Shown here piece after piece: positions 1 to 6,216 of a stretch of DNA of 6,279 bases. The notes below the pieces were generated by a model. The model was given only the letters and a program-made list of their open reading frames with translations. It had not been told where the DNA came from and made no database searches. Each line of letters opens with the position of its first letter. The stretch's first letter is position 1. The stretch lies in the NCBI GenBank assembly GCA_900553115.1, contig USCF01000067.1, forward strand, positions 1-6,279, in the 5' to 3' direction. The stretch comes from an uncultured Alphaproteobacteria bacterium (lineage in GTDB: Bacteria > Pseudomonadota > Alphaproteobacteria > RF32 > CAG-239). The translations under genes were made by a program, and so were the position numbers.

Positions 1-188
1 CTTAAATATCTTTCGTTACATAATTTATTTAGTTTTTTATCAAATAAAAGGCAAGAGATTTTGCAAACATTTTCAATTTTTAACGAATAAGCATTAATAA
101 CCAAAATATTATTAGCGTATTTGACATTATCTGCAAGCTACCGAAAAAAGTTACCATGAAAGCAAAAAAATCTAACCAAACGGTTATC

Positions 189-215
189 TTTGATTTGAGC
201 AAATAGACCTTATCT
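189..215 (+). promoter_or_regulatory. Putative heat-shock (RpoH/sigma32-type) promoter
   Basis: A -35-like TTTGAT (189-194) lies 13 bases before CCTTATCT (208-215). The second element fits the sigma32 -10 consensus CCCCATNT at 6 of 8 positions and is close to the CYTATNT form described for alphaproteobacterial RpoH. The spacing is in the range known for sigma32 promoters. Transcription would begin near 222, giving a leader of about 50 bases before the first start codon. The position fits an operon that contains hsp20, a classical RpoH target. The -35 element is imperfect and the region is AT-rich, so this is a candidate only. Confidence 0.35.
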
Positions 216-220
216 TTTTG

Positions 221-244
221 AACGTAACAGCAAAATGTTATGTT
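221..244 (+). promoter_or_regulatory. 5'-UTR hairpin ahead of the Hsp20 operon
   Basis: AACGTAAC (221-228) pairs with GTTATGTT (237-244) over 8 bp with one G-U pair and an 8-base loop. If the promoter call is right, the hairpin lies at the very 5' end of the transcript. Many small heat-shock genes have RNA thermometers (ROSE, fourU) in their leaders. This stem does not itself enclose the ribosome binding site at 258-265, so a thermometer role is not shown. It could instead be an mRNA-stabilising 5' stem. Confidence 0.3.
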
Positions 245-257
245 TTTGAAACAAATT

Positions 258-271
258 AAGAGGAGAAAAAA
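258..271 (+). promoter_or_regulatory. Strong ribosome binding site
   Basis: AAGAGGAG (258-265) is followed by six A residues and then the ATG at 272. This is an almost ideal Shine-Dalgarno sequence and spacing. It is the main reason to accept the short downstream reading frame as a real gene. Confidence 0.8.
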
Positions 272-412
272 ATGAAAAAAGAATCAAAATCTTATGATAA
301 CAAAAAATCATCTCAAAAAGCACAACCAACAGTTTCTAAAGGCGGTTGCGGCTGTGGCTGCAATTCAGCTTCGGAAATGGAAGAAATTGATGAAATTTCT
401 ATCAGCAAATAG
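272..412 (+). CDS. Small Cys-rich hypothetical protein (46 aa)
   Basis: I do not recognise this family. The start is supported by a strong ribosome binding site 6 bases upstream. Residues 1-23 are polar and Lys/Ser/Gln-rich with no hydrophobic segment, so a soluble cytoplasmic product is likely. Residues 24-30 read GGCGCGC: three cysteines alternating with glycine, the only cysteines in the protein. The tail (about 35-46) is acidic, with Glu/Asp/Ile repeats. The alternating Cys-Gly core could bind a thiophilic metal or an iron-sulfur cluster, or be a redox or modification site; this is inference. The stop lies 8 bases before the Hsp20 start, so both are probably translated from one mRNA, pointing to a stress-related role. 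The clear ribosome binding site and operon position argue against a chance frame. Confidence 0.62.
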   Translation: MKKESKSYDNKKSSQKAQPTVSKGGCGCGCNSASEMEEIDEISISK

Positions 413-420
413 GTTTTGAT

Positions 421-909
421 ATGAAAAATTTGACGGCGAGCGGCACCAACAGCCGCAGCCGCCATAGCGAAACAGCTGCTTATAATCATAACAACAACGA
501 TTTTAGCAACTTTATGAATTATTTTTGGAATTATACTGATATGCCAGAAAATTTGGTTGAAGATTTAGAACCTCGTATTCAAGTTGTTGAAAATAAAGAT
601 TCTATAAATGTCACAGCCGAGCTTCCGGGAATTGCCGAAAACGATATTGATTTACAAATTTCTGCCGACGGATATTTATCTATCAGCGGCGAAAAGAAAA
701 ACACCACCCCCGCAGCGGCAAAAAACTCTTATTTTTCCGAAATTTCATACGGTATGTTTAAGCGAACTATCCCTTTGCCTTGGGATTTGGCTTATGATAA
801 CGCAGCCGCAACCTATGCTAATGGCGTGCTGTCTGTTTTGATACCTAAAACTCAGGTTGAAAAACAAAAATTCAAAAAAATTGCAATTAATACAACTAAT
901 AAAAATTAA
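421..909 (+). CDS. Small heat-shock protein, Hsp20/alpha-crystallin family
   Basis: This is an ATP-independent holdase that binds unfolding proteins in the cytoplasm and keeps them refoldable by DnaK/ClpB. Of its 162 residues, about 1-48 form a variable N-terminal arm rich in Asn/Ser, with an aromatic stretch NDFSNFMNYFWN (26-37) of the kind that drives oligomerisation and substrate binding. The alpha-crystallin domain spans about 50-143 and shows ELPG (67-70), SYGMFKRTIPLP (109-120) and the signature NGVL..LIP (134-142). The tail holds the I-x-I motif IAI (154-156), which docks into neighbouring dimers. The length is normal for bacterial members. The start follows the Cys-rich peptide gene by 8 bases with only a weak AGG upstream, suggesting translational coupling. 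A strong terminator follows. IbpA/HspA-type naming is not resolved from sequence alone. Confidence 0.95.
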   Translation: MKNLTASGTNSRSRHSETAAYNHNNNDFSNFMNYFWNYTDMPENLVEDLEPRIQVVENKDSINVTAELPGIAENDIDLQISADGYLSISGEKKNTTPAAAKNSYFSEISYGMFKRTIPLPWDLAYDNAAATYANGVLSVLIPKTQVEKQKFKKIAINTTNKN

Positions 910-916
910 TTACTCG

Positions 917-950
917 GCTCTGTTTCATGTGAAACAGAGCATTTTTATTT
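917..950 (+). terminator. Rho-independent terminator of the Hsp20 operon
   Basis: GCTCTGTTTC (917-926) and GAAACAGAGC (931-940) form a perfect 10-bp stem with the tetraloop ATGT. The run ATTTTTATTT (941-950) follows. It begins 7 bases after the hsp20 stop codon and separates that operon from the autotransporter gene. Confidence 0.9.
921..936. other. parS: parS-like ParB-binding palindrome (15/16 match)
   Basis: TGTTTCATGTGAAACA differs from the widely conserved chromosomal parS consensus TGTTTCACGTGAAACA only at position 8 (C to T). Chromosomal parS sites recruit ParB/Spo0J and cluster near the replication origin. The sequence is also the core of a terminator hairpin, so its palindrome has an independent explanation. 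The near-complete agreement with the specific base order still goes beyond mere symmetry. Whether ParB binds here is unknown. Confidence 0.45.
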
Positions 951-967
951 ATCTTCCGCCTTGTACC

Positions 968-982
968 TTAATCAAAATTTAA
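968..982. promoter_or_regulatory. CtrA-like box upstream of the autotransporter
   Basis: TTAA (968-971), seven bases, then TTAA (979-982) matches the alphaproteobacterial CtrA motif TTAA-N7-TTAA, about 50 bases before the autotransporter start. The flanking DNA is very AT-rich, so chance occurrence is realistic. No clean sigma70 -35/-10 pair is visible in this gap; TAGAAT (994-999) is the best -10 candidate. Confidence 0.22.
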
Positions 983-1020
983 ATTCTTTAATTTAGAATG
1001 AAGTAAATTTTTGTTTTTAA

Positions 1021-1031
1021 CGAGGTTTAAT
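1021..1031 (+). promoter_or_regulatory. Ribosome binding site fixing the autotransporter start
   Basis: GAGG (1022-1025) lies 6 bases before ATG 1032. The in-frame TTG at 1011 has no comparable site upstream and would add seven residues before the signal peptide, so ATG 1032 is preferred. Confidence 0.7.
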
Positions 1032-4000
1032 ATGTTTGAAAATAAGCTTTTAATCAAAACCATTGGTTTAATTTCTTTGGCGTCTTTCAGTATATCTGTT
1101 ACACCGTCAAGGGTTTATGCCTATAACCTGTCGCCGTTATCTTTTTCTAAAATGTATAACTTAGCGCAAAATGGTGATGTTGAAGCTTTACGCGCCTCTG
1201 TAAGACGAGGTATGAACATAGATAGCGTTAACCAAAACGGCGATACCGGCTTATGTGTGGCCGCTCAGCACCGTGACGCCTACACCTATAACGCTTTTCG
1301 CGCTGCAGGAGCTAACCCTCGTCACCCTTGTGTACAAAGAATTGCTTATTATGAAAATTTTGTAAACTCGTCAAAAGCTGTTTCGGTTACGGCTACACCT
1401 CGTGAAGCTTATGGAACTATGGGGAAAGAAGAATATAAAATTTCTCCGACAACTTGGTGGCTCTTAGGCGGTCTTGCTTTAGGAGGAGGTATTGCCGCAA
1501 TAGCCATGAGCGGTGGCGGCGGCGGTGGCAGCAGCAGCGGAGAAAAAGAAAGCTACAATTATATTGGTGAAAATATTTCTTCAAGCACCAAAAATGTAAG
1601 CGGTTCACAAGCAATTAATAAGGACAGTTTATTGAAAGTTTCTAACACTGATTTGAAAAAAACAGCCCAAATTAATTTTAATAAAAATGTCGTAGAAGCC
1701 GGAAAATCTTTGAATATTGGTTTGGAAGCTATAAATAATGGTTCATACGCCAACTCAGAAAATTCAAAAATAGAAGTCAGCTCTGGTGCCGCAGGTATGG
1801 CCGCTGTGACCAAAGGTAATGTGATAAACGGCGGATATATAAATGTTGACGCTTTCAACAATTCTATCGGAATGATTGCCAGCAACCATTCTGATGCCCA
1901 TAACAACGGAGAAGGAGTTATTAATAACTCAGCCACAAACGGTATTGATTTAAACTTTTCCGGTTTTGATGAAAATAATCTGGTTATAGGTATGTATGCT
2001 GATAGCGCTTCAACTATCGATAATAACGGAGATATACAAGGAACAGCTATAAAAGCCAGTACAGATCCGACTAAAGAAACCGATAAAAAAACCAACAACA
2101 GCGGTAATGTCATTGGTGGTATTTTATCTGCCGAAGCTACAACAACTACATCTTCCACTGCTGTTTCCGGAACTCTTGTCGGTATGGAAACAATGATATT
2201 AAATACAGGTTCTACCGCCGTAAACGAAAAAACAACAGCTACTAATAACGGTAAAATAAAGCTAAGCGCCGGTGACGCCGGTGCCGCTGCGTCGGAAATA
2301 AAAGTAAACCTTATCGGTATGGGCAGCTATTTGGACGACGGTTTTATGAACGGTTCCAAAAACATTCAGCGCGCCGATAAAGCTGTTTTAAATAACAAAG
2401 GCACTATAGAGCTTGGTTATACCGGAAATTACACCTTTGACACCACCAAAACTCTGCGCAAAGGCCTGGGTGGTATTGTCGGTATGCGTTCGGACGCCAA
2501 TACAACGGCAGAAAATAACGGCACTATAGAAATTGTGTTAACCGATAACTCTTCTTCTAGCTCGTCTAGCAGCAATGTTGCCGTGGCCGCAGGTATGCAG
2601 TCTGTACACAGCGGAGCAATAACAAATAATAAAAATATTTTAATCAATACAAATGCCACAAACTCAAGAATAACTTATGGTATGATTGCGGTGGAAGGCA
2701 ACGGTACCGTTTCTGGATTATATACCACAAACAAGCCAACCCTCACCAATAATAAAACCATTGAGCTGAAAGCTAGCAACGGCTATGGCATGGCCTCATA
2801 TAACGGCGGTAAAGTAATTAATAACGGCGAAATCCGCTTAGGTTCGGAAGATAATACATATTACACAAAAAACATAGGTATCTATGGTTCCGGCGACAGT
2901 ACTTTAACAAGTTTAACCAATAGCATCGAGGGTGTTATTGACATATATTCTTCTGAATCCGTGGCCATGAAAAATGACTTTAGCGGCGGAACAATTTTGC
3001 AAAATGACGGCACAATTAATGTTTATAAAAGTGCAATAGGAACCAAAATTTTCAGCGGTAATTACAGCAATCTGATAAATAACGGCACCATATATTATGA
3101 AGCAACTGCAAACTCTTCTACCGGAGGTGATAATTCATCTTCCGGCAGCAGTTCAGATTCAGACAATTCAGGTTTAGCCGCAGATTCATATAATTTAAAC
3201 ATTACTCAACACATTATGAGCACAAAATCTCCTTCGGCTAGCGCAACTTCAAGCGGAACCGAAAGAATTGAGAACTACGGTCAAATAAGATTGGTAACCG
3301 CAAATTCTGCAGCCATGTCGGTGGAAACAAAGCAAGGAACTGCTTATAACGGCGGAACTATCGACCTAATTTCCAACAAAGATAAAGATAATAATAAAAA
3401 TGTTGGCAATAACTTTGTAAACGCCGGTATGTATTTGGGTAGCGACACTATTATCACGGCGAATATAACCAATGCCGGAACAATAAATGTTGAATCCGGT
3501 TATTCCGTTGGTATGGCGAGCGTTTCTACCAGTATTTCCAGCGTTATCAACAATGAAACCGGCGTGATTAATGTAAAAGGCCATAACTCATTTGGTCTTT
3601 ACGCTACCGGAAACAGTTATTTATATAACAATGGTATTATCAATATTTACGGCGACAACAATATTGGTATTTATTCAAAAGGTGACGGCGAGGGACAAAC
3701 CGGAGCGGTAATTAAAAATAATTTAATTAAAATTTATGGCACAAACGCGGTGGCCTTTCAAATCAGCGGTACAGCAACCATCGAAAACCCTGGAATTGTT
3801 GATGTCTGCACAGGTGGAGAAGGTTGTAATCCAAATGCTGCTTCAACAATGTCTTTCTATTATGTTTCTGGTAATTTAACTTTAAAAACAAGGCAAACGC
3901 TCAATCAAGGCACTTTAGCAAGACTTGCCAGCGGCAGCACTGTTACTATAGATAAATCGTCAGAACTCACACTTTCAAACAGCGGGACGGTGATAGACGC

Positions 4001-6197
4001 ATCAAAAGGCGGAACTGTAACCAATAATGGAACTATAAATTTAAATTCTAAAGGCGGAACAGGTATAATAGCCGGTGATAGCAGCAAAATCACAAATGAA
4101 AACATCATAAATTTGAACGGTTCAAATAATATCGGTATTGACGCCAGCGGCGGTGAAATTAAAAATAACGGTAAAATTGATATGAACTCTTCATCTAGTA
4201 AAGACGTTAACCTTACTGGTAAAGGCGTAAACCTTACTGGTAATGCAAAATTCACAAATGGTACCGGTGGTATTATAACTATAGGTAAAAATTATACCGA
4301 CAGCACTGGCATATATATATCATCAACTTCTTCCAAGAGCAGCGGCTCCAGCTCCGGAGCGTCGGCCACTAATGAAGGTAAAATTTGGATAAAAGGCGAT
4401 AACAGCACCGGTGTTTATATTGAAGGCGGAGAATTCACCAACAGCGGAACTATAGTTTCTGGCGGCACAGCCAGCGGTGATGGTTTCGTTGTGGATAGCG
4501 AAGGAATAAAAAGCGGCTATGGTATTCGTATAAAAAATGGCTCGGCAACAAACAGCGGAAAAATATATATGTTTGGTAAAGGAGAGGATAGCAATAATAC
4601 ACCAAGCGCGGTTTTGGTAGAAAGTGGTGAATTTACCAACAGCGGAACTATCCATGTTGATGGTCTAAGACAAAATACTGGGGTAGGAAGCAGCAATATA
4701 TATGCTATTATAGTAAAAGAAAATGGAACGGCTAAAAATACCGGTACCGTTGATTTTGTAAACGGAGCTAATCAATATAGTGGAAATGTGGAAGATAAAA
4801 AATCTACCACCAGTAGTACCGCATCACTTTCTGCAGGAATTTTAGTAAAATCAGGTGGAGTATTCAAAAATAGCGGCGTAGTTAAAACCGATACGGTTAT
4901 GAATTTTGATTCCGCTGCATCTGAAAATAGCAAAATTGTAATCAGTAAAAACGGTTCTTATCAAGCAAAAAGCTTTAAAGGTAATGTTGTTGCAGATGCG
5001 GACATAACTCAAAACGGCTTTGAGACAACCTATCGCAATGATAACTCATTTATTGGTAAAGACGAAGGTTTAAATGTGATTTCCGGTTCTTATATGTTTA
5101 ACGCAGAAAAATCTGCCGACGAATCCGGCAACACAGGTGTAATTATGACAATGAAATCATTTGCAGAAACTGTTGCTGATAAAGAATTGGCTTCTTATTT
5201 AAGCACTAACTATGCGGCGCAAAAAGGCGAGGGCGTTTTCAACACCTTAAAAGGCGCGTCTCATGCTTCTGCGTTTAATCTGGCAATAAACCGCGAATTT
5301 GGCTTTAGTATGATTCCAAATTTGGCAAAACAAGACTTGGATTTGCTTTCAAATATTAACCGCGCGGCTAATGATGATATTTTAGCGCAAACCAATGAAA
5401 TCAACCGAGCCAAAGTTAACGTTATGGCTTATAAACAAGAGTTTGATAACAAAAACAATGTTTCCGGCTACAAAGATAAGGTGACAGCCGTTTATGGTTT
5501 CAGCGACTATCAAATTGCCAACAATTGGCGCGCTGGTTTTGGTGCGGCGGCGGCTCGCAGCGATAGTGATTTTGATGATGATTCATCTCGTTATAACAAT
5601 GTGCTGGAAGTTTTTGCTCCGCTGACTTACACTAACGATAATTTCCGCGCTATGGCTAAACCTAAAGTCGGCTTTGGCAAAGGTCACTACAGCCGCAGCG
5701 GCGTAGATAAAGCCTATAAGGCAGATTTAACCAACTACTACTATGGTGTTGACGCCGAAACGCGCCAAACTATAGATATTGATGTTGCGCAAATTGAGCC
5801 TGTTGTCGGCGCTAATATTACCGAAGTAAACGTTGACGACTTAAAAGAAAATAACGGCGGACTTAAAGCCGATAGCGATAAAGTTACGTCTATTCAATCT
5901 GTTATTGGTATGGATATTAAAAGAGAATTTGAACTCGGCAAAGAACAATCTGTTTTATTGACTGCCGGCGGACGCTATTTCCATGAATTTGGCGATAAAT
6001 ATTCAACAATGGCGACCATGGACAATATGCTTGGTTCTTATCAAATTAACAGTAATCGTTTACAGCGTAACAGCGGTTTGCTGACAATGAAAGCGCAATA
6101 CGACTATAAAAAACTTTCGCTCAGCGCTGCAGTAAACGCTCCGCTCGAACAAAAGAGCAATGTTTACTATCTGTTCAATTTAGGCTATAAGTTCTAA
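1032..6197 (+). CDS. Large autotransporter with N-terminal ankyrin repeats
   Basis: This is a type V (classical autotransporter) surface protein of 1721 residues. A signal peptide (1-30) has Lys near the start, a hydrophobic core and a VYA cleavage site. Residues 41-98 form two ankyrin-like repeats (GDVEALRASVRRG; GDTGLCVAA ... FRAAGANP) containing C75; C100 lies just after. A Gly-rich hydrophobic segment (142-159) leads into six glycines and serines (161-169). The passenger, about 170-1370, repeats the theme NNGxI/V followed by GM or GI, as in beta-helical adhesins. It carries Ser-rich inserts at about 507-514, 694-714, 1097-1111 and 1258-1265, and a second cysteine pair, C926 and C932. A linker/autochaperone-like part covers about 1346-1457. 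The beta-barrel domain (about 1458-1721, usual size) ends in YKF, as outer-membrane barrels do. Adhesin or toxin-like function is inferred; no protease or catalytic motif is seen. No terminator follows before the next gene at 6217. Confidence 0.9.
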   Translation: MFENKLLIKTIGLISLASFSISVTPSRVYAYNLSPLSFSKMYNLAQNGDVEALRASVRRGMNIDSVNQNGDTGLCVAAQHRDAYTYNAFRAAGANPRHPCVQRIAYYENFVNSSKAVSVTATPREAYGTMGKEEYKISPTTWWLLGGLALGGGIAAIAMSGGGGGGSSSGEKESYNYIGENISSSTKNVSGSQAINKDSLLKVSNTDLKKTAQINFNKNVVEAGKSLNIGLEAINNGSYANSENSKIEVSSGAAGMAAVTKGNVINGGYINVDAFNNSIGMIASNHSDAHNNGEGVINNSATNGIDLNFSGFDENNLVIGMYADSASTIDNNGDIQGTAIKASTDPTKETDKKTNNSGNVIGGILSAEATTTTSSTAVSGTLVGMETMILNTGSTAVNEKTTATNNGKIKLSAGDAGAAASEIKVNLIGMGSYLDDGFMNGSKNIQRADKAVLNNKGTIELGYTGNYTFDTTKTLRKGLGGIVGMRSDANTTAENNGTIEIVLTDNSSSSSSSSNVAVAAGMQSVHSGAITNNKNILINTNATNSRITYGMIAVEGNGTVSGLYTTNKPTLTNNKTIELKASNGYGMASYNGGKVINNGEIRLGSEDNTYYTKNIGIYGSGDSTLTSLTNSIEGVIDIYSSESVAMKNDFSGGTILQNDGTINVYKSAIGTKIFSGNYSNLINNGTIYYEATANSSTGGDNSSSGSSSDSDNSGLAADSYNLNITQHIMSTKSPSASATSSGTERIENYGQIRLVTANSAAMSVETKQGTAYNGGTIDLISNKDKDNNKNVGNNFVNAGMYLGSDTIITANITNAGTINVESGYSVGMASVSTSISSVINNETGVINVKGHNSFGLYATGNSYLYNNGIINIYGDNNIGIYSKGDGEGQTGAVIKNNLIKIYGTNAVAFQISGTATIENPGIVDVCTGGEGCNPNAASTMSFYYVSGNLTLKTRQTLNQGTLARLASGSTVTIDKSSELTLSNSGTVIDASKGGTVTNNGTINLNSKGGTGIIAGDSSKITNENIINLNGSNNIGIDASGGEIKNNGKIDMNSSSSKDVNLTGKGVNLTGNAKFTNGTGGIITIGKNYTDSTGIYISSTSSKSSGSSSGASATNEGKIWIKGDNSTGVYIEGGEFTNSGTIVSGGTASGDGFVVDSEGIKSGYGIRIKNGSATNSGKIYMFGKGEDSNNTPSAVLVESGEFTNSGTIHVDGLRQNTGVGSSNIYAIIVKENGTAKNTGTVDFVNGANQYSGNVEDKKSTTSSTASLSAGILVKSGGVFKNSGVVKTDTVMNFDSAASENSKIVISKNGSYQAKSFKGNVVADADITQNGFETTYRNDNSFIGKDEGLNVISGSYMFNAEKSADESGNTGVIMTMKSFAETVADKELASYLSTNYAAQKGEGVFNTLKGASHASAFNLAINREFGFSMIPNLAKQDLDLLSNINRAANDDILAQTNEINRAKVNVMAYKQEFDNKNNVSGYKDKVTAVYGFSDYQIANNWRAGFGAAAARSDSDFDDDSSRYNNVLEVFAPLTYTNDNFRAMAKPKVGFGKGHYSRSGVDKAYKADLTNYYYGVDAETRQTIDIDVAQIEPVVGANITEVNVDDLKENNGGLKADSDKVTSIQSVIGMDIKREFELGKEQSVLLTAGGRYFHEFGDKYSTMATMDNMLGSYQINSNRLQRNSGLLTMKAQYDYKKLSLSAAVNAPLEQKSNVYYLFNLGYKF
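1152..1325 (+). other. Ankyrin-like repeat segment
   Basis: Residues 41-98 fit two ankyrin units: a helix pair with AQNGDVEALRASVRRGMNID, then NQNGDTGLCVAAQHRD and FRAAGANP. The G-D-V-E-A-L and A-G-A-N positions match the ankyrin consensus. Ankyrin repeats bind proteins and are mostly cytoplasmic; here the segment follows a signal peptide, so it is exported at least to the periplasm. Two repeats is short for a stable ankyrin fold. C75 and C100 could form a stabilising disulfide. Confidence 0.7.
1455..1538 (+). other. Gly-rich hydrophobic segment and polyglycine tether
   Basis: Residues 142-159 (WWLLGGLALGGGIAAIAM) are uncharged and long enough to span a membrane. They show small-xxx-small spacing: G147/G151/A155 and G152/A156/S160. 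Six glycines (161-166) and three serines (167-169) follow as a flexible linker. Such a segment after the signal peptide is unusual in an autotransporter because it could stop translocation. Confidence 0.65.
4206..4247 (+). repeat. Tandem 21-bp coding duplication
   Basis: Two adjacent 21-base units (4206-4226 and 4227-4247) share the 14-base core AACCTTACTGGTAA and encode VNLTGKG and VNLTGNA. The near identity at codon level, unlike the diverged repeats around it, suggests a recent in-frame slippage duplication. Confidence 0.85.
4428..4651 (+). repeat. Spaced direct repeat encoding GEFTNSGTI
   Basis: The 17-base sequence ACCAACAGCGGAACTAT occurs at 4437-4453 and again at 4635-4651, exactly 198 bases (66 codons) apart. 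Identity extends to 24 of 26 bases if the flanking GGAGAATTC/GGTGAATTT is included. Both copies encode GEFTNSGTI, with a related GSATNSGKI midway. This is a candidate for in-frame recombination that would drop or add a 66-residue block. Confidence 0.85.
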
Positions 6198-6204
6198 AGA
6201 TTTT

Positions 6205-6211
6205 AAAGGTG
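6205..6211 (+). promoter_or_regulatory. Ribosome binding site of the last gene
   Basis: AAAGGTG (6205-6211) lies 5 bases before ATG 6217, within the 19-base gap after the autotransporter stop. It supports 6217 as the true start. Confidence 0.6.
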
Positions 6212-6216
6212 TTGAT

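Larger units (their letters stand above)
1..271. other. Intergenic / leader region without a convincing gene
   Basis: No complete gene with a start, ribosome binding site and plausible composition is visible here on either strand. Frame 1 is open from the window edge to a TAA at 88-90 (29 codons) and frame 2 to a TAA at 95-97 (32 codons). Either could be the tail of an upstream gene, but neither has a recognisable motif, so no call is made. The right part (about 186-271) holds the promoter candidate, hairpin and ribosome binding site of the following operon, listed separately. Confidence 0.6.
1730..4900 (+). repeat. Degenerate beta-helix-type coding repeats of the passenger
   Basis: The protein repeatedly shows N-N/S-G-x-I/V-x-V/L, a variable stretch, then G-M or G-I-Y plus a small residue. 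Examples are NNGTIEI, NNGEIRL, NNGTINV, NNGIINI, TNSGTIV and TNSGKIY. Spacing is irregular, roughly 20-45 residues. At DNA level this gives many short imperfect direct repeats of the type AATAACGGCA/ACTATA. Antisense frames through this stretch are long and hydrophobic only because of this composition. Confidence 0.75.

Noticed and set aside
1..97. Tail of an upstream gene in frame 1 or frame 2
   Set aside because: Both frames are open from the edge for about 30 codons but neither shows recognisable features, and AT-rich non-coding DNA of this length is often open by chance.
121..126. Perfect TTGACA as a sigma70 -35 element
   Set aside because: No TATAAT-like sequence lies 16-18 bases downstream; the region at that distance is CCGAAAAAAG.
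173..186. TAACC/GGTTA 5-bp hairpin with AAAC loop
   Set aside because: It is too short and AT-rich to be a terminator, with no T run after it; probably chance.
156..206. 16-residue frame (MKAKKSNQTVIFDLSK) as a leader peptide
   Set aside because: It has no ribosome binding site, overlaps the promoter candidate and has no regulatory codon run or attenuator structure.
608..841. Plus-strand frame of 77 codons within hsp20
   Set aside because: It overlaps the alpha-crystallin domain in another frame, has no ribosome binding site and no recognisable product.
1011..1031. TTG start at 1011 for the autotransporter, adding seven residues
   Set aside because: No Shine-Dalgarno sequence precedes it, whereas ATG 1032 has GAGG at ideal spacing and directly opens a standard signal peptide.
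1559..2158. Long minus-strand open frame (199 codons) with a hydrophobic, membrane-protein-like translation
   Set aside because: It lies wholly inside the autotransporter gene. The hydrophobic appearance follows from antisense reading of Asn/Ser/Gly/Thr-rich repeats, and no ribosome binding site or family motif is seen. The same applies to the minus-strand frames at 2429-2659, 3366-3584, 3905-4255 and 4323-4655.
1730..4900. CRISPR array or DNA-level satellite suggested by many short repeats
   Set aside because: The repeats are irregularly spaced, degenerate, stay in one reading frame and are explained by the protein repeat of the passenger.
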